6,048 nucleotides of DNA from CAYXZP01 sp964469485 (GTDB lineage: Bacteria; Desulfobacterota; Binatia; UBA1149; CAYXZP01). How positions within the stretch are numbered: the first letter of the stretch is position 1; every line of letters starts with the position of its first letter. The translations under genes were made by a program, and so were the position numbers. This document shows positions 1 to 5,302 of the stretch, piece after piece. The stretch lies in NCBI GenBank assembly GCA_964469485.1, contig CAYXZP010000096.1:1-6048 (forward strand), written 5' to 3'. The notes beneath the pieces were generated by a model that searched no databases, was not told where the DNA came from, and saw nothing but the letters and a program-made list of their open reading frames with translations.

Positions 1-2
1 GG

Positions 3-140
3 CGTGCGGGCCGGTTGGCCCTCGAGGCCACATGCGGCCTTGCCGCCGGGCTGGGCCGGCCGGCGGCAAGCGTCCTGCCGCTTTATGCGGGCTCGCCGGG
101 GGCTCGCCCCAATAGCAACCGTGTCCGGGTAAGTTCTTGA
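3..140 (+). CDS. Possible 3' end of an unidentified gene (partial)
   Basis: This frame is open from the left edge to a TGA at 138-140, giving about 45 residues whose third codon positions are mostly G or C, as in the genes downstream. The translation includes the stretch VLPLYAGSPGARPN near its end. That loosely resembles the 'PLYLR...A' tail seen in TsaB, the tRNA threonylcarbamoyladenosine synthesis protein, but the resemblance is too short to name the gene. In GC-rich DNA an open frame of this length can occur by chance, and the other two forward frames are also open for over 100 bases. The frame closes just before the AT-rich patch that precedes the next promoter, which fits a gene end. 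Whether this is coding at all is uncertain. Confidence 0.3.
   Translation, partial: RAGRLALEATCGLAAGLGRPAASVLPLYAGSPGARPNSNRVRVSS
39..70. repeat. GC-rich inverted repeat (11-bp arms)
   Basis: Bases 39-49 (CTTGCCGCCGG) are the exact reverse complement of 60-70, with a 10-base loop. No T-run follows, so it does not look like an intrinsic terminator. If the partial gene at the left edge is real, the hairpin lies inside its coding sequence. It may be chance in GC-rich DNA. Confidence 0.4.
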
Positions 141-169
141 TAAATAACGACTTTTTAGCCGGGGCCGGG

Positions 170-198
170 TTGACTGTGACGGTCACTGGCTGTAGGCT
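170..198 (+). promoter_or_regulatory. Sigma70-type promoter of the ilvNC-psd-pssA unit
   Basis: A TTGACT -35 box (170-175) is separated by 17 bases from a TAGGCT -10 box (193-198). The predicted transcription start is a purine near 205-208, giving a 5' leader of about 30 bases that contains the Shine-Dalgarno site of the first gene. An AT-rich patch at about 137-158 lies upstream in an otherwise GC-rich setting. The -10 box closely resembles the TAGGAT of the second promoter in this window, which supports both. The match is by eye only. Confidence 0.6.
176..186. promoter_or_regulatory. Palindrome in the promoter spacer, possible operator
   Basis: GTGAC-G-GTCAC is a perfect 5+1+5 inverted repeat placed exactly between the -35 and -10 boxes of the first promoter. 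A repressor bound there would block RNA polymerase. No known regulator is recognised from this sequence, and the short arms could arise by chance. Confidence 0.3.
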
Positions 199-225
199 CG
201 GCGCGCCACCAGCGGCGCTTGACCC

Positions 226-231
226 AAGGAG
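226..231 (+). promoter_or_regulatory. Ribosome binding site of the DUF465 gene
   Basis: AAGGAG lies 5 bases before the ATG at 237. It selects this ATG over the in-frame TTG at 219, which lies upstream of the site, and over the out-of-frame ATG at 232. Confidence 0.75.
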
Positions 232-236
232 ATGCG

Positions 237-473
237 ATGGAACGTCAAGATGAGGATCTGATAAGGACGCTTTTGCCCGCCAACGAGGCCCTCCGCCTGG
301 CCTTCGAGGAGCACGTCAGGCTCAAGCGCGAGGTCGACGAGCTCAAGGGCCGTCCCTACCTTTCCTCCGGTGAGGAGATCGACAAGAAGACCTTACAAAA
401 GCGCAAGCTGGTCGAGAAGGACAAGATCATGGCGATACTGGCCGAGTACCGCCGCGATCACGCCAGCGTTTGA
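237..473 (+). CDS. Small coiled-coil protein of the DUF465/YdcH type
   Basis: This encodes a 78-residue, charged, probably helical cytoplasmic protein. It shows the layout of the DUF465 (YdcH) family: an 'EEHVRL' segment at residues 24-29, a short break around 38-47, and the conserved 'LQKRKLVEKDKI' block at 53-64, followed by a second helix end. The family has no firmly established biochemical function. Members are small helical-hairpin proteins. The start is the ATG at 237, preceded by AAGGAG at 5 bases. It is the first gene after the promoter at 170-198 and lies 42 bases before ilvN, so it is probably cotranscribed with the branched-chain amino acid genes. A role in that pathway cannot be inferred from position alone. 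Confidence 0.8.
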   Translation: MERQDEDLIRTLLPANEALRLAFEEHVRLKREVDELKGRPYLSSGEEIDKKTLQKRKLVEKDKIMAILAEYRRDHASV

Positions 474-474
474 A

Positions 475-497
475 GCCGGGGCGCCTTCCCGGCGCCC
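475..497 (+). repeat. GC hairpin between the DUF465 gene and ilvN
   Basis: GGGCGCC (479-485) can pair with GGCGCCC (491-497) around a 5-base loop. A competing pairing uses GCCGGG (475-480) with CCCGGC (488-493). There is no following T-run, so it is not a standard terminator. It sits directly after the stop codon and just before ilvN, where it could influence RNA stability or access to the ilvN start. Confidence 0.4.
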
Positions 498-515
498 GGC
501 CGGCCCGCCACCGAA

Positions 516-1064
516 ATGAGTGCCGAACCGCGACACACGATCTCCATCCTCGTCGAGAACGAGTTCGGCGTCCTTTCCCGTGTGGCGGGGCTTTTCAGCG
601 GGCGTGGCTTCAACATAGACAGCCTCTCGGTTGCCGAGACCCTGGACCCCACGGTGTCGAGGGTGACGCTTCGCACCTCCGGTGACGAGACGGTCCTCGA
701 ACAGATCACCAAGCAGCTCAACAAGCTGGTCAGCGTCATCAAGGTCGTCGACTTCGGCGAGGCCGATCACGTCGAGCGCGAGCTGGCGCTCATCAAGGTG
801 ACGGCCGACGAGAACACGCGAGCCGAGGTCATGAACATCGTCGGGATCTTCAGGGCCAAGGTCGTCGATGTGGGGGTCAAGGAACTGATCATCGAGATGA
901 CGGGCGACGAGGACAAGATAGAGGCGATCATGAGATTGCTCGCCCCGCTCGGCATCAAGGAGGTCGCCAGAACCGGCAAGGCCGCGCTCTTCCGCGGCGA
1001 GCGCCTGCTGACGGTGGGCGCACCGAAGGGTTCGACGGCGAAGGGCAAGGGGAAGGCCGCATGA
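516..1064 (+). CDS. ilvN: Acetolactate synthase small (regulatory) subunit
   Basis: This 182-residue protein is the regulatory subunit of acetohydroxyacid synthase. It activates the catalytic subunit (IlvB) and confers valine feedback inhibition at the first common step of branched-chain amino acid synthesis. The N-terminal ACT domain (about residues 6-80) begins with HTISILVENEFGVLSRV and GLFSGRGFNI. N15, G18 and N33 align with the valine-site residues N11, G14 and N29 of E. coli IlvH, so inhibition is probably retained. The C-terminal small-subunit domain spans about 85-160. A basic tail rich in Lys, Gly and Ala ends the protein. The ATG at 516 fits the family start, but no clear Shine-Dalgarno sequence precedes it. 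Its stop overlaps the ilvC start (ATGA). The ilvB gene usually found beside it is absent here. Confidence 0.95.
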   Translation: MSAEPRHTISILVENEFGVLSRVAGLFSGRGFNIDSLSVAETLDPTVSRVTLRTSGDETVLEQITKQLNKLVSVIKVVDFGEADHVERELALIKVTADENTRAEVMNIVGIFRAKVVDVGVKELIIEMTGDEDKIEAIMRLLAPLGIKEVARTGKAALFRGERLLTVGAPKGSTAKGKGKAA

Positions 1065-2070
1065 AGATCTACACCGACAAGGACGTGTCGCTCGACGCCA
1101 TCACCTCGAAGACGGTCGCCGTCATAGGCTACGGGAGCCAGGGGCACGCGCACGCCTTGAACCTGCGCGACAGCGGGGTCGAGGTCGTGATCGGGCTTCG
1201 CGAGGGCAGCTCGTCCGCGCCCAAGGCCCGCGAGGCCGGCTTCGAGGTGCTCGAGGTGAGCGACGCCGTGTCGCGCACGGACGTGGTCATGCTGCTGGTT
1301 CCCGACGAGCTGGCCGCCGAGCTGTACGCATCCGACATAGGGCCTTTCTTGAAGGAAGGCGGATGTCTGGCCGTCGCCCACGGTTTCAACGTTCACTTCG
1401 AGAAGATAGTCGCGCCCGAGACCTCGGGCGTGTTCATGGTCGCGCCCAAGGGCCCCGGCCATCTCGTGCGCAGCNNNNNNNNNNGGGAGTGCCCTGCCTC
1501 CTGGCCGTGGCCCAGGACGGCGCCGGCGGTACCGAGCAGACCGGCCTGGCCTACGCCGCCGCCATAGGCGGGACGCGCGCGGCCGTCATCGGCACGAGCT
1601 TCCGCGAGGAGACCGAGACCGATCTCTTCGGCGAACAGGCGGTTCTTTGCGGCGGGCTTACCGAACTGATCCGGGCGGGCTACGAAACCCTGGTCGAGGC
1701 GGGTTATGCCCCCGAGATGGCCTACTTCGAATGCCTCCACGAGGTAAAGCTCATCGTCGACCTGCTCTACGAGGGCGGCATCGCCAACATGCGCTATTCG
1801 ATCAGTAACACCGCCGAGTACGGTGACCTTACGCGCGGAAGGCGTGTTATCGGTCCCGAGGCCCGGAAGGCCATGAAGAAGATACTCAGCGACATACAGA
1901 GCGGCAGTTTCGCCGACGAGTGGATCGAGGAGTACAAAGCGGGCCTGCCGCACTTCCGTGAACTGCGCCGCGAGGGCGAGAACCACGACATAGAGAAGAC
2001 CGGCGCCGAACTACGCGGCCTCATGCCCTGGCTCGACGAAGGGCGTCTGGTGGACCGCGCCAAGAACTGA
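1061..2070 (+). CDS. ilvC: Ketol-acid reductoisomerase, class I (interrupted by an assembly gap)
   Basis: This enzyme converts acetolactate or acetohydroxybutyrate to the dihydroxy acid by Mg-dependent alkyl migration and NAD(P)H reduction. The Rossmann motif GYGSQG lies at residues 23-28. R47 and the serines at 50-52 in LREGSSS suggest NADPH preference. H107 in AHGFN is the catalytic-site histidine. Ten Ns at 1475-1484 shift the frame. By homology six residues (about E-Y-x-x-G-G) are missing between R-S (137-138) and GVPC, which needs 17 unknown bases. With that correction the protein is 338 residues, and metal ligands D190, E194 (DLFGEQ), E226, E230 (FECLHE) and S251 fall at the canonical class I positions. 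The gene is therefore very probably intact, with the break caused by the assembly. It overlaps ilvN by 4 bases and lies 25 bases before psd. Confidence 0.95.
1475..1484. other. Assembly gap of 10 Ns inside ilvC
   Basis: Ten N characters replace sequence within the ilvC reading frame. The frame before the gap and the frame after it differ. An in-frame join needs a gap length of 2 modulo 3, and family alignment predicts 17 bases. Ten is thus likely a default or poorly estimated length. Confidence 0.97.
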
Positions 2071-2095
2071 GGCCCGGCGGGACGCCCCCATCACC

Positions 2096-2731
2096 TTGCG
2101 ATTTGCCAAAGAAGGCTACCGTGTGGCGGCCTGGCCGGCGGCGGCCGCCGTCGGTTCCCTGGTGGCGGGTTTCACGGCCGCCGCCGCCGTGCTCGGGGCT
2201 GCGGCCTTGCCGGTGCTCCTCTTCTTTCGCGACCCGGAGCGCCAAAGCGATGCCGGCGGTAACGCCCTGGTCTCGCCCGCCGACGGCCTAGTGGTGGCCG
2301 TTGCCTCCGAGACTTCGGGCCACCGCTTGGCGCCCGAGGCCGGCACGCGGATATCTATCTTCATGTCGCCGCTCGACGTTCACATAAACCGTATGCCCGC
2401 GGCCGGCACCGTCGAGGAGGCCGTCTACAACCGCGGTAGTTTCCGGGCCGCCTACAAGCCGAAGGCCTCGGACATCAACGAGTCCCGCGCGTTGCTGGTA
2501 CGGGCACAGGACGGCTACCGTTTCGTCGTCGTCCAGATAGCCGGCTGGCTCTGCCGCCGCATAGTGTGTTATCTGGAGACCGGCGCTACCGCCGGCCGCG
2601 GCCAGCGTCTGGGGCTGATAATGTTCGGTTCGCGGGTCGATCTCTTTTTGCCGCCCGAGGCCGAGGTGTTGGTGAAACCGGGCCAGCGGGTAAAGGCGGG
2701 TCTCAGCGTGGTGGCGAGGGTCGGGCGGTGA
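2096..2731 (+). CDS. psd: Phosphatidylserine decarboxylase proenzyme (short form)
   Basis: This decarboxylates phosphatidylserine to phosphatidylethanolamine at the inner membrane. The 211-residue product fits the short bacterial Psd family. A hydrophobic N-terminal region (about 11-44) precedes FFRDPER (43-49). Active-site segments are SPADG (60-64, with D63) and DVHINR (94-99, with H96). The self-cleavage site is FGSR, where cutting between G178 and S179 would give a beta chain of 178 residues and an alpha chain of 33 residues carrying the pyruvoyl group made from S179. The chosen start is TTG at 2096, because the 'FAKEGY' N-terminus is family-like. No strong Shine-Dalgarno is visible, and a GTG at 2123 is a weaker alternative. 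The stop overlaps the pssA start, linking the two sequential phospholipid enzymes. Confidence 0.93.
   Translation: MRFAKEGYRVAAWPAAAAVGSLVAGFTAAAAVLGAAALPVLLFFRDPERQSDAGGNALVSPADGLVVAVASETSGHRLAPEAGTRISIFMSPLDVHINRMPAAGTVEEAVYNRGSFRAAYKPKASDINESRALLVRAQDGYRFVVVQIAGWLCRRIVCYLETGATAGRGQRLGLIMFGSRVDLFLPPEAEVLVKPGQRVKAGLSVVARVGR
2716..2720 (+). promoter_or_regulatory. Ribosome binding site fixing the pssA start
   Basis: GAGGG inside the 3' end of psd lies 7 bases before the GTG at 2728. This supports that GTG as the pssA start instead of earlier in-frame codons inside psd. Confidence 0.6.
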
Positions 2732-3510
2732 TCGAAGAGGCAGCCAACCGGGGCCGCGGCGTCTACATACTCCCGAACCTCATCACCTCGGTGGGGTTGT
2801 TTTGCGGGGTCTACTCGCTGGTTCAGACCATGAGCGGGGCCTACGTCAACGCGGCCCTGGCGATCCTTGCGGCCCTTCTCTTCGACGTGCTCGACGGACG
2901 CGTGGCGCGCGCCACCGGCTCGACGAGCCGTTTCGGCGTCGAGTACGATTCGCTGTGCGACGTCGTCTCCTTCGGCCTGGCCTCGGGCCTGCTCATCTAC
3001 CGTTGGGCCCTGGTGCCTTGGGGGGTCTGGGGTTGGCTGGCCGTGGGGCTGTTCGTCTGTTGTTCGGCACTGAGGCTTGCCCGATTCAACTCGCAGGCCG
3101 GCATGACACAGCAGGGCTACTTCATCGGCCTTCCGGTGCCGGCCGCGGCCGTGATGCTGGCCGGCATCGTTCTCATCTACAAATACCTCGGACATTCGGA
3201 ACTGCCCGACAAGACCATAGCGCTGCTGCTGGTGACCTACTGCCTGGCCGCTTTGATGGTGAGCGGCGTTCCCTATCCGAGCTTCAAGCAGTTCGAGCTG
3301 CACCGCCGCCAGCCGCTGTGGTTGCTGGTCCTGCTCGTGGTCTTTCTCACGGTCGGTTACGCTCACTACCAGGTGGTCGTGCTCGGCGGCATATCCATCT
3401 ACGTCTTCGGCGGGCCCGTGGTCTGGCTCCTGCGTCACTGGCTGGGGCTCGAGCAACCGGTCACGGCCGCCGGTTCCCAAAGCGGCACCGGCGGGCACGG
3501 GTCCGGTTGA
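2728..3510 (+). CDS. pssA: CDP-diacylglycerol-serine O-phosphatidyltransferase
   Basis: This integral membrane enzyme transfers a phosphatidyl group from CDP-diacylglycerol to serine, making the substrate of Psd. The 260-residue protein has the complete CDP-alcohol phosphatidyltransferase signature D-x2-D-G-x2-A-R-x8-G-x3-D-x3-D at D53, D56, G57, A60, R61, G70, D74 and D78. Further PssA-type landmarks are LPNLIT (15-20), LRLARFN (115-121) and YFIGLPVPAAA (131-141). Several hydrophobic segments follow, roughly at 14-34, 83-113, 131-155, 160-180 and two near the C-terminus, typical of a type II PssA. The start is the GTG at 2728, which overlaps the psd TGA (GTGA) and has GAGGG 7 bases upstream. 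The frame extends farther upstream inside psd, but that extension has no family similarity. Its stop codon overlaps the -35 box of the next promoter. Confidence 0.94.
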   Translation: MIEEAANRGRGVYILPNLITSVGLFCGVYSLVQTMSGAYVNAALAILAALLFDVLDGRVARATGSTSRFGVEYDSLCDVVSFGLASGLLIYRWALVPWGVWGWLAVGLFVCCSALRLARFNSQAGMTQQGYFIGLPVPAAAVMLAGIVLIYKYLGHSELPDKTIALLLVTYCLAALMVSGVPYPSFKQFELHRRQPLWLLVLLVVFLTVGYAHYQVVVLGGISIYVFGGPVVWLLRHWLGLEQPVTAAGSQSGTGGHGSG

Positions 3511-3536
3511 CAGGCCGGCCGGCGCGGCGCTAGGAT
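3507..3536 (+). promoter_or_regulatory. Sigma70-type promoter of the leader-leuA-truA unit
   Basis: A consensus TTGACA -35 box (3507-3512) is followed after 18 bases by TAGGAT (3531-3536). The pssA stop codon TGA (3508-3510) lies inside the -35 box. Counting from the -10 box puts the transcription start at A3543, possibly A3545. This is 0 to 2 bases before the ATG of the leucine-rich leader ORF, so the message would be essentially leaderless. Confidence 0.7.
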
Positions 3537-3544
3537 GCCCGCAA

Positions 3545-3628
3545 ATGGACGCGATAACCGACACTTTTGCCCCTCTACTCGGCAGCCTGCTGCTTAGCTG
3601 CCCGTTCGGGGTTTCCGTGGAGGCTTGA
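3545..3628 (+). CDS. leuL: Leucine-rich leader peptide of leuA
   Basis: This is a 27-codon ORF, ATG at 3545 to TGA at 3626. The middle reads LLGSLLL, encoded by CTA CTC GGC AGC CTG CTG CTT (3575-3595), so five of seven codons are for leucine. CTA is rare in the surrounding genes, where I count three. The peptide itself probably has no function; its translation would sense charged tRNA-Leu. The leucine codons lie before a chain of alternative RNA hairpins that ends in a terminator in front of leuA, as in known leucine attenuators. The predicted transcription start is at or just before its ATG. If transcription starts farther upstream, AGGA at 3532-3535 could serve as a ribosome site. The symbol leuL is given by analogy with enterobacterial leu leaders, not by sequence homology. 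Confidence 0.75.
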   Translation: MDAITDTFAPLLGSLLLSCPFGVSVEA

Positions 3629-3672
3629 GCGCCTGACAAACGGAGGCCACGGGCGGATGGAGTCCCGTGGCC
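3614..3672 (+). promoter_or_regulatory. Attenuator segments 0, 1 and 2 (sensing and anti-antiterminator pairings)
   Basis: Three RNA segments compete. Segment 0 (3614-3620, UCCGUGG) can pair with segment 1 (3647-3653, CCACGGG) over 7 bp including one G-U. Segment 1 can instead form a perfect 9-bp hairpin with segment 2 (3645-3653 GGCCACGGG with 3664-3672 CCCGUGGCC, loop of 10). Segment 0 lies just before the leader stop codon, so a ribosome finishing the leader would cover it and favour 1:2. A ribosome stalled at the Leu codons 20-40 bases upstream would leave it free and favour 0:1. A small AGGC/GCCU helix (3621-3624 with 3631-3634) can form inside the 0:1 loop. The pairings were found by hand and no energies were calculated. 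Confidence 0.7.
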
Positions 3673-3686
3673 ATACCAGCCGCGGG
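3664..3686 (+). promoter_or_regulatory. Antiterminator hairpin of the leuA attenuator (2:3)
   Basis: Bases 3664-3671 (CCCGUGGC) can pair with 3679-3686 (GCCGCGGG) over 8 bp with one U-G pair and a 7-base loop. This uses the 3' arm of the 1:2 hairpin and the 5' arm of the terminator, so it excludes both. It would allow transcription into leuA when segment 1 is held by segment 0. Confidence 0.7.
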
Positions 3687-3705
3687 TTCTCCCGCGGTTT
3701 TTTTT
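3678..3705 (+). terminator. Intrinsic terminator (attenuator) upstream of leuA
   Basis: CCGCGGG (3680-3686) pairs with CCCGCGG (3691-3697) around a UUCU loop, and eight T residues follow at 3698-3705. The stem can extend by a G-U and an A-U pair at its base. It lies 39 bases before the leuA ATG and after the leader ORF, so it regulates entry into leuA. It could also stop readthrough from pssA. It is the only clear intrinsic terminator in the window. Confidence 0.92.
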
Positions 3706-3730
3706 GACCGCGCGCCCGGGCCCCGCAACA

Positions 3731-3737
3731 AGGCGGT
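3731..3737 (+). promoter_or_regulatory. Ribosome binding site of leuA
   Basis: AGGCGGT differs by one base from AGGAGGT and sits 7 bases before the ATG at 3745. It lies after the terminator and so marks this ATG as the true start. Confidence 0.7.
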
Positions 3738-3744
3738 GGCAGCG

Positions 3745-5295
3745 ATGACGAGCAAGAAGGAAGACTGGGTAAGGATATTCGACACCACCCTGCGCGACGG
3801 CGAGCAGTCGCCGGGTTGCACGATGAACGTCGAGGAGAAGGCCGCGCTGGCCGAACAGCTCGACCGGCTCGGTGTCGATGTGATCGAGGCCGGTTTCGCC
3901 GCGGCCTCACCCGGTGATTTCGAGGCCGTAGAGCGCGTGGCAGCAAACGTCGGCGGGTCGGTCGTGCTGTCACTTTCGCGGACGCGCGAGAGTGACATAG
4001 ACAGGGCCCTGGCCGCCGTGACGGCGGCCAGACGGCCGGGCATACACATATTCATCGCCACCTCCGACCTGCACCTCGAGCAGAAACTCGGCATGAGCCG
4101 TGCCGAGGCCGTGGACGCCGCCGCATGGGCGGTCTCGCGGGCCCGCGCCCATGTCGACCACATAGAGTTCTCGGCCGAGGACGCGTCGAGGAGCGACGTG
4201 GATTATCTCTGCGAGGTCTTCGGCGCCGCCATCGAAGCCGGCGCCACGGTCTGCAACGTGCCCGACACCGTGGGCTACGCCGTGCCCGACCAGGTCCGTT
4301 CCCTGTTCGCCCATCTCAGGGACAACACGGCCGGCGGTCGCGATGTCGTTTGGAGCGCGCACTGCCACAATGACCTCGGCCTTGCCGTCGCCAACTCGCT
4401 GGCGGCCATCGAGGGCGGCGCCCGCCAGGTCGAATGCACAGTGAACGGAATAGGCGAGCGCGCTGGCAACACGTCGATGGAAGAGGTGGTCATGACGCTC
4501 GCCACCCGCTCGGACCACTACGGCGTGGGCACCAGGATACGGACCGAGCAACTCTATCCGGCCAGCCAGCTGCTCTCGCGCACCATCGGCGTTTCGGTGT
4601 CACCGACCAAGCCGGTGGTGGGCGACAACGCCTTTGCGCACGAGGCCGGCATCCACCAGGACGGGGTGCTCAAGAACGTGCTCACCTACGAGATCATGCG
4701 GCCAGAATCGGTCGGTCGCGCCAGCAACAAGCTCGTGCTCGGCAAGCACTCGGGCCGCCATGCTTTCGTGGAACGGCTACGCTTGCTCGGTATCGACGTG
4801 GAGTCCCTCGACGTAAACGCGGCCTTTGCCGCTTTCAAGGAACTGGCCGACAAGAAGAGGGAGGTCTACGACGAGGACCTTTACGCCCTGGCCGCCGGCG
4901 AGAGCGGCGACAATGCCGGCCCCTATGAGTTGGTCGGGGTCGCGGTAAGCTCGACGCTCGGCGGGCCCCCGCACGCCGAGGTCCGTGTAGTGGTCGAGGG
5001 CCGCGAGGTCAGTGCCGAGGCCGGCGGGGACGGGGTCGTCGATGCCTGCTACAGCGCCATCAAGAAGGCCACGGGTTTCGACCCCCGTCTCGAGCGTTAC
5101 CAGGTGAAGTCCATAACCGGCGGCACGGACGCCATCGGCGAGGTGACCTGTCTTATCTCGGTCGGCGACATCTCGGTGCGCGGTCACGGCGGCCACACCG
5201 ACATCGTCATGGCCAGCGCCTATGCGCTCGTCGATGCGATGAACCGTTACCACCGCCATCGCGAGAACGCAGTCGAGCGCGTGGTGGGTCCTTGA
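3745..5295 (+). CDS. leuA: 2-isopropylmalate synthase
   Basis: This catalyses the first committed step of leucine synthesis, condensing acetyl-CoA with 2-ketoisovalerate to 2-isopropylmalate. The 516-residue product is close to the usual length of bacterial LeuA. The catalytic TIM barrel (about 8-280) begins with FDTTLRDGEQSPG (12-24), where R17, D18 and E20 are active-site residues. Metal-binding H206 and H208 lie in HCHND. NGIGERAGN (234-242) follows with N242, and GIHQDG comes soon after. A linker leads to the C-terminal LeuA regulatory domain (about 385-500), which in the family binds leucine for feedback inhibition. The frame is open up to GTG 3667, but that extension would cover the terminator. 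ATG 3745 has a good ribosome site. Expression is probably also controlled by the upstream leucine attenuator. truA follows after 7 bases. Confidence 0.96.
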   Translation: MTSKKEDWVRIFDTTLRDGEQSPGCTMNVEEKAALAEQLDRLGVDVIEAGFAAASPGDFEAVERVAANVGGSVVLSLSRTRESDIDRALAAVTAARRPGIHIFIATSDLHLEQKLGMSRAEAVDAAAWAVSRARAHVDHIEFSAEDASRSDVDYLCEVFGAAIEAGATVCNVPDTVGYAVPDQVRSLFAHLRDNTAGGRDVVWSAHCHNDLGLAVANSLAAIEGGARQVECTVNGIGERAGNTSMEEVVMTLATRSDHYGVGTRIRTEQLYPASQLLSRTIGVSVSPTKPVVGDNAFAHEAGIHQDGVLKNVLTYEIMRPESVGRASNKLVLGKHSGRHAFVERLRLLGIDVESLDVNAAFAAFKELADKKREVYDEDLYALAAGESGDNAGPYELVGVAVSSTLGGPPHAEVRVVVEGREVSAEAGGDGVVDACYSAIKKATGFDPRLERYQVKSITGGTDAIGEVTCLISVGDISVRGHGGHTDIVMASAYALVDAMNRYHRHRENAVERVVGP

Positions 5296-5302
5296 GCGGT
5301 CC

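Noticed and set aside
475..497. Intrinsic terminator after the DUF465 gene
   Set aside because: The hairpin has no following T-run, and the downstream genes have no other obvious promoter.
393..1986. Long open frames on the - strand opposite ilvN and ilvC
   Set aside because: They lie fully antisense to genes with clear family motifs. Their Arg/Gly/His/Val-rich composition is what the antisense of GC-rich coding DNA gives, and none shows a recognisable domain.
1061..2070. ilvC as a pseudogene or programmed frameshift
   Set aside because: The frame change coincides exactly with the Ns, and family alignment predicts a 17-base gap that restores all canonical residue numbers.
2566..2727. Upstream extension of pssA inside psd
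   Set aside because: The extension has no family similarity. GTG 2728 has a well-placed GAGGG and the typical GTGA overlap.
3535..3597. Alternative short ORF from ATG 3535 as leader peptide
   Set aside because: It has no leucine codons and starts inside the -10 region, before the predicted transcript start. The ATG 3545 frame has the Leu cluster and ends at the right place for the attenuation model.
2569..3639. 356-codon open frame on the - strand across psd, pssA and the leader
   Set aside because: It crosses the promoter, the leader and two convincing genes, has no recognised motif, and is rich in Gln, His and Arg as expected of a shadow frame.
3537..3705. T-box riboswitch upstream of leuA
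   Set aside because: The leader is too short, and I see no T-box sequence motif or large specifier-loop domain. The Leu-codon ORF explains the terminator better.
3667..3744. GTG start giving LeuA 26 extra residues
   Set aside because: The extension would be encoded by the attenuator hairpins and terminator. ATG 3745 has AGGCGGT at 7 bases and matches the family length.
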